Source of the DNA: Proteobacteria bacterium UBA2133
GTDB taxonomy: Bacteria; Pseudomonadota; Gammaproteobacteria; Arenicellales; UBA868
Direction of reading: 5' to 3'
Length of the DNA: 32,372 nt
Assembly: GCA_002327725.1 (NCBI GenBank)
Contig: DCXP01000007.1
Coordinates: forward strand, 1 to 32,372
Every line of letters starts with the position of its first letter. Position 1 is the stretch's first letter. The notes beneath the pieces are model-generated. The model searched no databases and had not been told where the DNA came from. It worked only from the letters and a program-made list of their open reading frames with translations. This document shows positions 31,926 through 32,372 of the stretch, in pieces. The position numbers and the translations under genes were made by a program.

Positions 31926-32372
31926 ATGCCGCGCTCACCTGTACCACCGAGTCAGCTGGGTGACTGGATTGGTGTCGAGACCGGGGTCTCTGACTGGATA
32001 ACGGTGGGCCAGTCGCGTATTGACGCGTTTGCAGCATGCACCGAAGATTTTCAGTTTATCCATATGGATCCCGCCCAGGCAAAAGAGAAAGCGGGTCTTG
32101 ACGGCACGATCGCTCATGGCTTTCTGGTGCTTTCGCTGTTATCGACGTTCGCGCTGGAGGCGGCAGCACCGCTTGAAAAAGCGCAGGTCAGTATCAACTA
32201 TGGCTTTGAGAAACTGCGATTTTTAAATCCAGTCGAGAGCGGATCACGGGTTCGCAGCCGCTTTGTTCTCGCCGATGCCGTTGAACGGAATGCGGGACAA
32301 TGGCTGCTGTCTTACGATGTAACGGTTGAGATCGAGAACCAACCCAAGCCGGCGATCGTAGCACGCTGGCTT
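31926..32372 (+). CDS. MaoC-like dehydratase, 3' partial
   Basis: 149 residues visible; the gene runs off the right edge. Hot-dog fold with the MaoC/R-hydratase active-site pattern: Asp41 and His46 in DFQFIHMDPAQA, then GTIAHGFLVLSLL with His64. SFALEAAAPLEKAQVSINYGFEKLRFL continues the fold. Such enzymes hydrate 2-enoyl-CoA to (R)-3-hydroxyacyl-CoA or the reverse. It begins 23 bases after the VWA gene with no clear ribosome-binding site. Confidence 0.88.
   Translation, partial: MPRSPVPPSQLGDWIGVETGVSDWITVGQSRIDAFAACTEDFQFIHMDPAQAKEKAGLDGTIAHGFLVLSLLSTFALEAAAPLEKAQVSINYGFEKLRFLNPVESGSRVRSRFVLADAVERNAGQWLLSYDVTVEIENQPKPAIVARWL

Noticed and set aside
1..32372. CRISPR arrays, tRNA or rRNA genes, insertion sequences and phage genes
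   Set aside because: No regularly spaced repeats, cloverleaf-like sequences, transposase motifs or terminal inverted repeats were seen on either strand by eye.

Overview
The window looks like a moderately GC-rich proteobacterial chromosome, probably a marine or otherwise heterotrophic gammaproteobacterium. The reasons are a DmdA-type DMSP demethylase relative, a FadN-type beta-oxidation operon with its own LiuR-like MerR regulator, a YajQ protein, and an abundance of SDR, GST-fold and class V PLP enzymes. This taxonomic guess is inference. I see no rRNA, tRNA, CRISPR array, insertion sequence or phage gene. The first and last genes run off the window.

Layout. (1) 1-2397, plus strand: an amidohydrolase cut by the left edge, and a maleate isomerase / Asp-Glu racemase family enzyme. 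(2) 2513-3503, minus strand: a transglutaminase-like protein and a stand-alone LysR DNA-binding domain that has lost its effector domain. (3) 3607-11371, plus strand: a catabolic run of D-2-hydroxyacid dehydrogenase, FMN alpha-hydroxyacid oxidase, ThDP-dependent decarboxylase/lyase-like enzyme, transthyretin/HIUase-like protein, DmdA-like tetrahydrofolate demethylase, pentapeptide-repeat lipoprotein, SDR and GST. A decayed TPR-protein tail follows at about 11410-11592. (4) 11631-19637, minus strand: a six-gene fatty-acid oxidation operon, read as acyl-CoA ligase, MerR regulator, thiolase, FadN, DmdC-type acyl-CoA dehydrogenase and thioesterase. In front of it lie a promoter and two tandem ACGT-centred palindromes that look like the operator of the encoded MerR protein. 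(5) 20164-25629: a class V aminotransferase, a divergent beta-propeller protein, a second GcvT-fold protein, an SDR, YajQ and a DsbA-fold isomerase. (6) 25639-29649, minus strand: an SDR lacking its catalytic Tyr, a DadA-like FAD oxidoreductase, a DUF1330 protein, a class V PLP enzyme and a GST remnant with an internal deletion. (7) 29854-32372, plus strand: a MoxR AAA+ ATPase, a CoxE-like VWA protein and a MaoC dehydratase that runs off the right edge.

How it may work together. The 3607-9164 run has the enzyme types needed to oxidise a 2-hydroxyacid to a 2-oxoacid, cleave or decarboxylate it, and remove a methyl group to tetrahydrofolate. The beta-oxidation operon could then handle acyl-CoA products, including methylthio-acyl-CoA if its dehydrogenase is a true DmdC. 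The substrate of the first module cannot be read from the sequence. This cluster, with its transthyretin-like protein lacking the YRGS signature, is my best candidate for an undescribed pathway.
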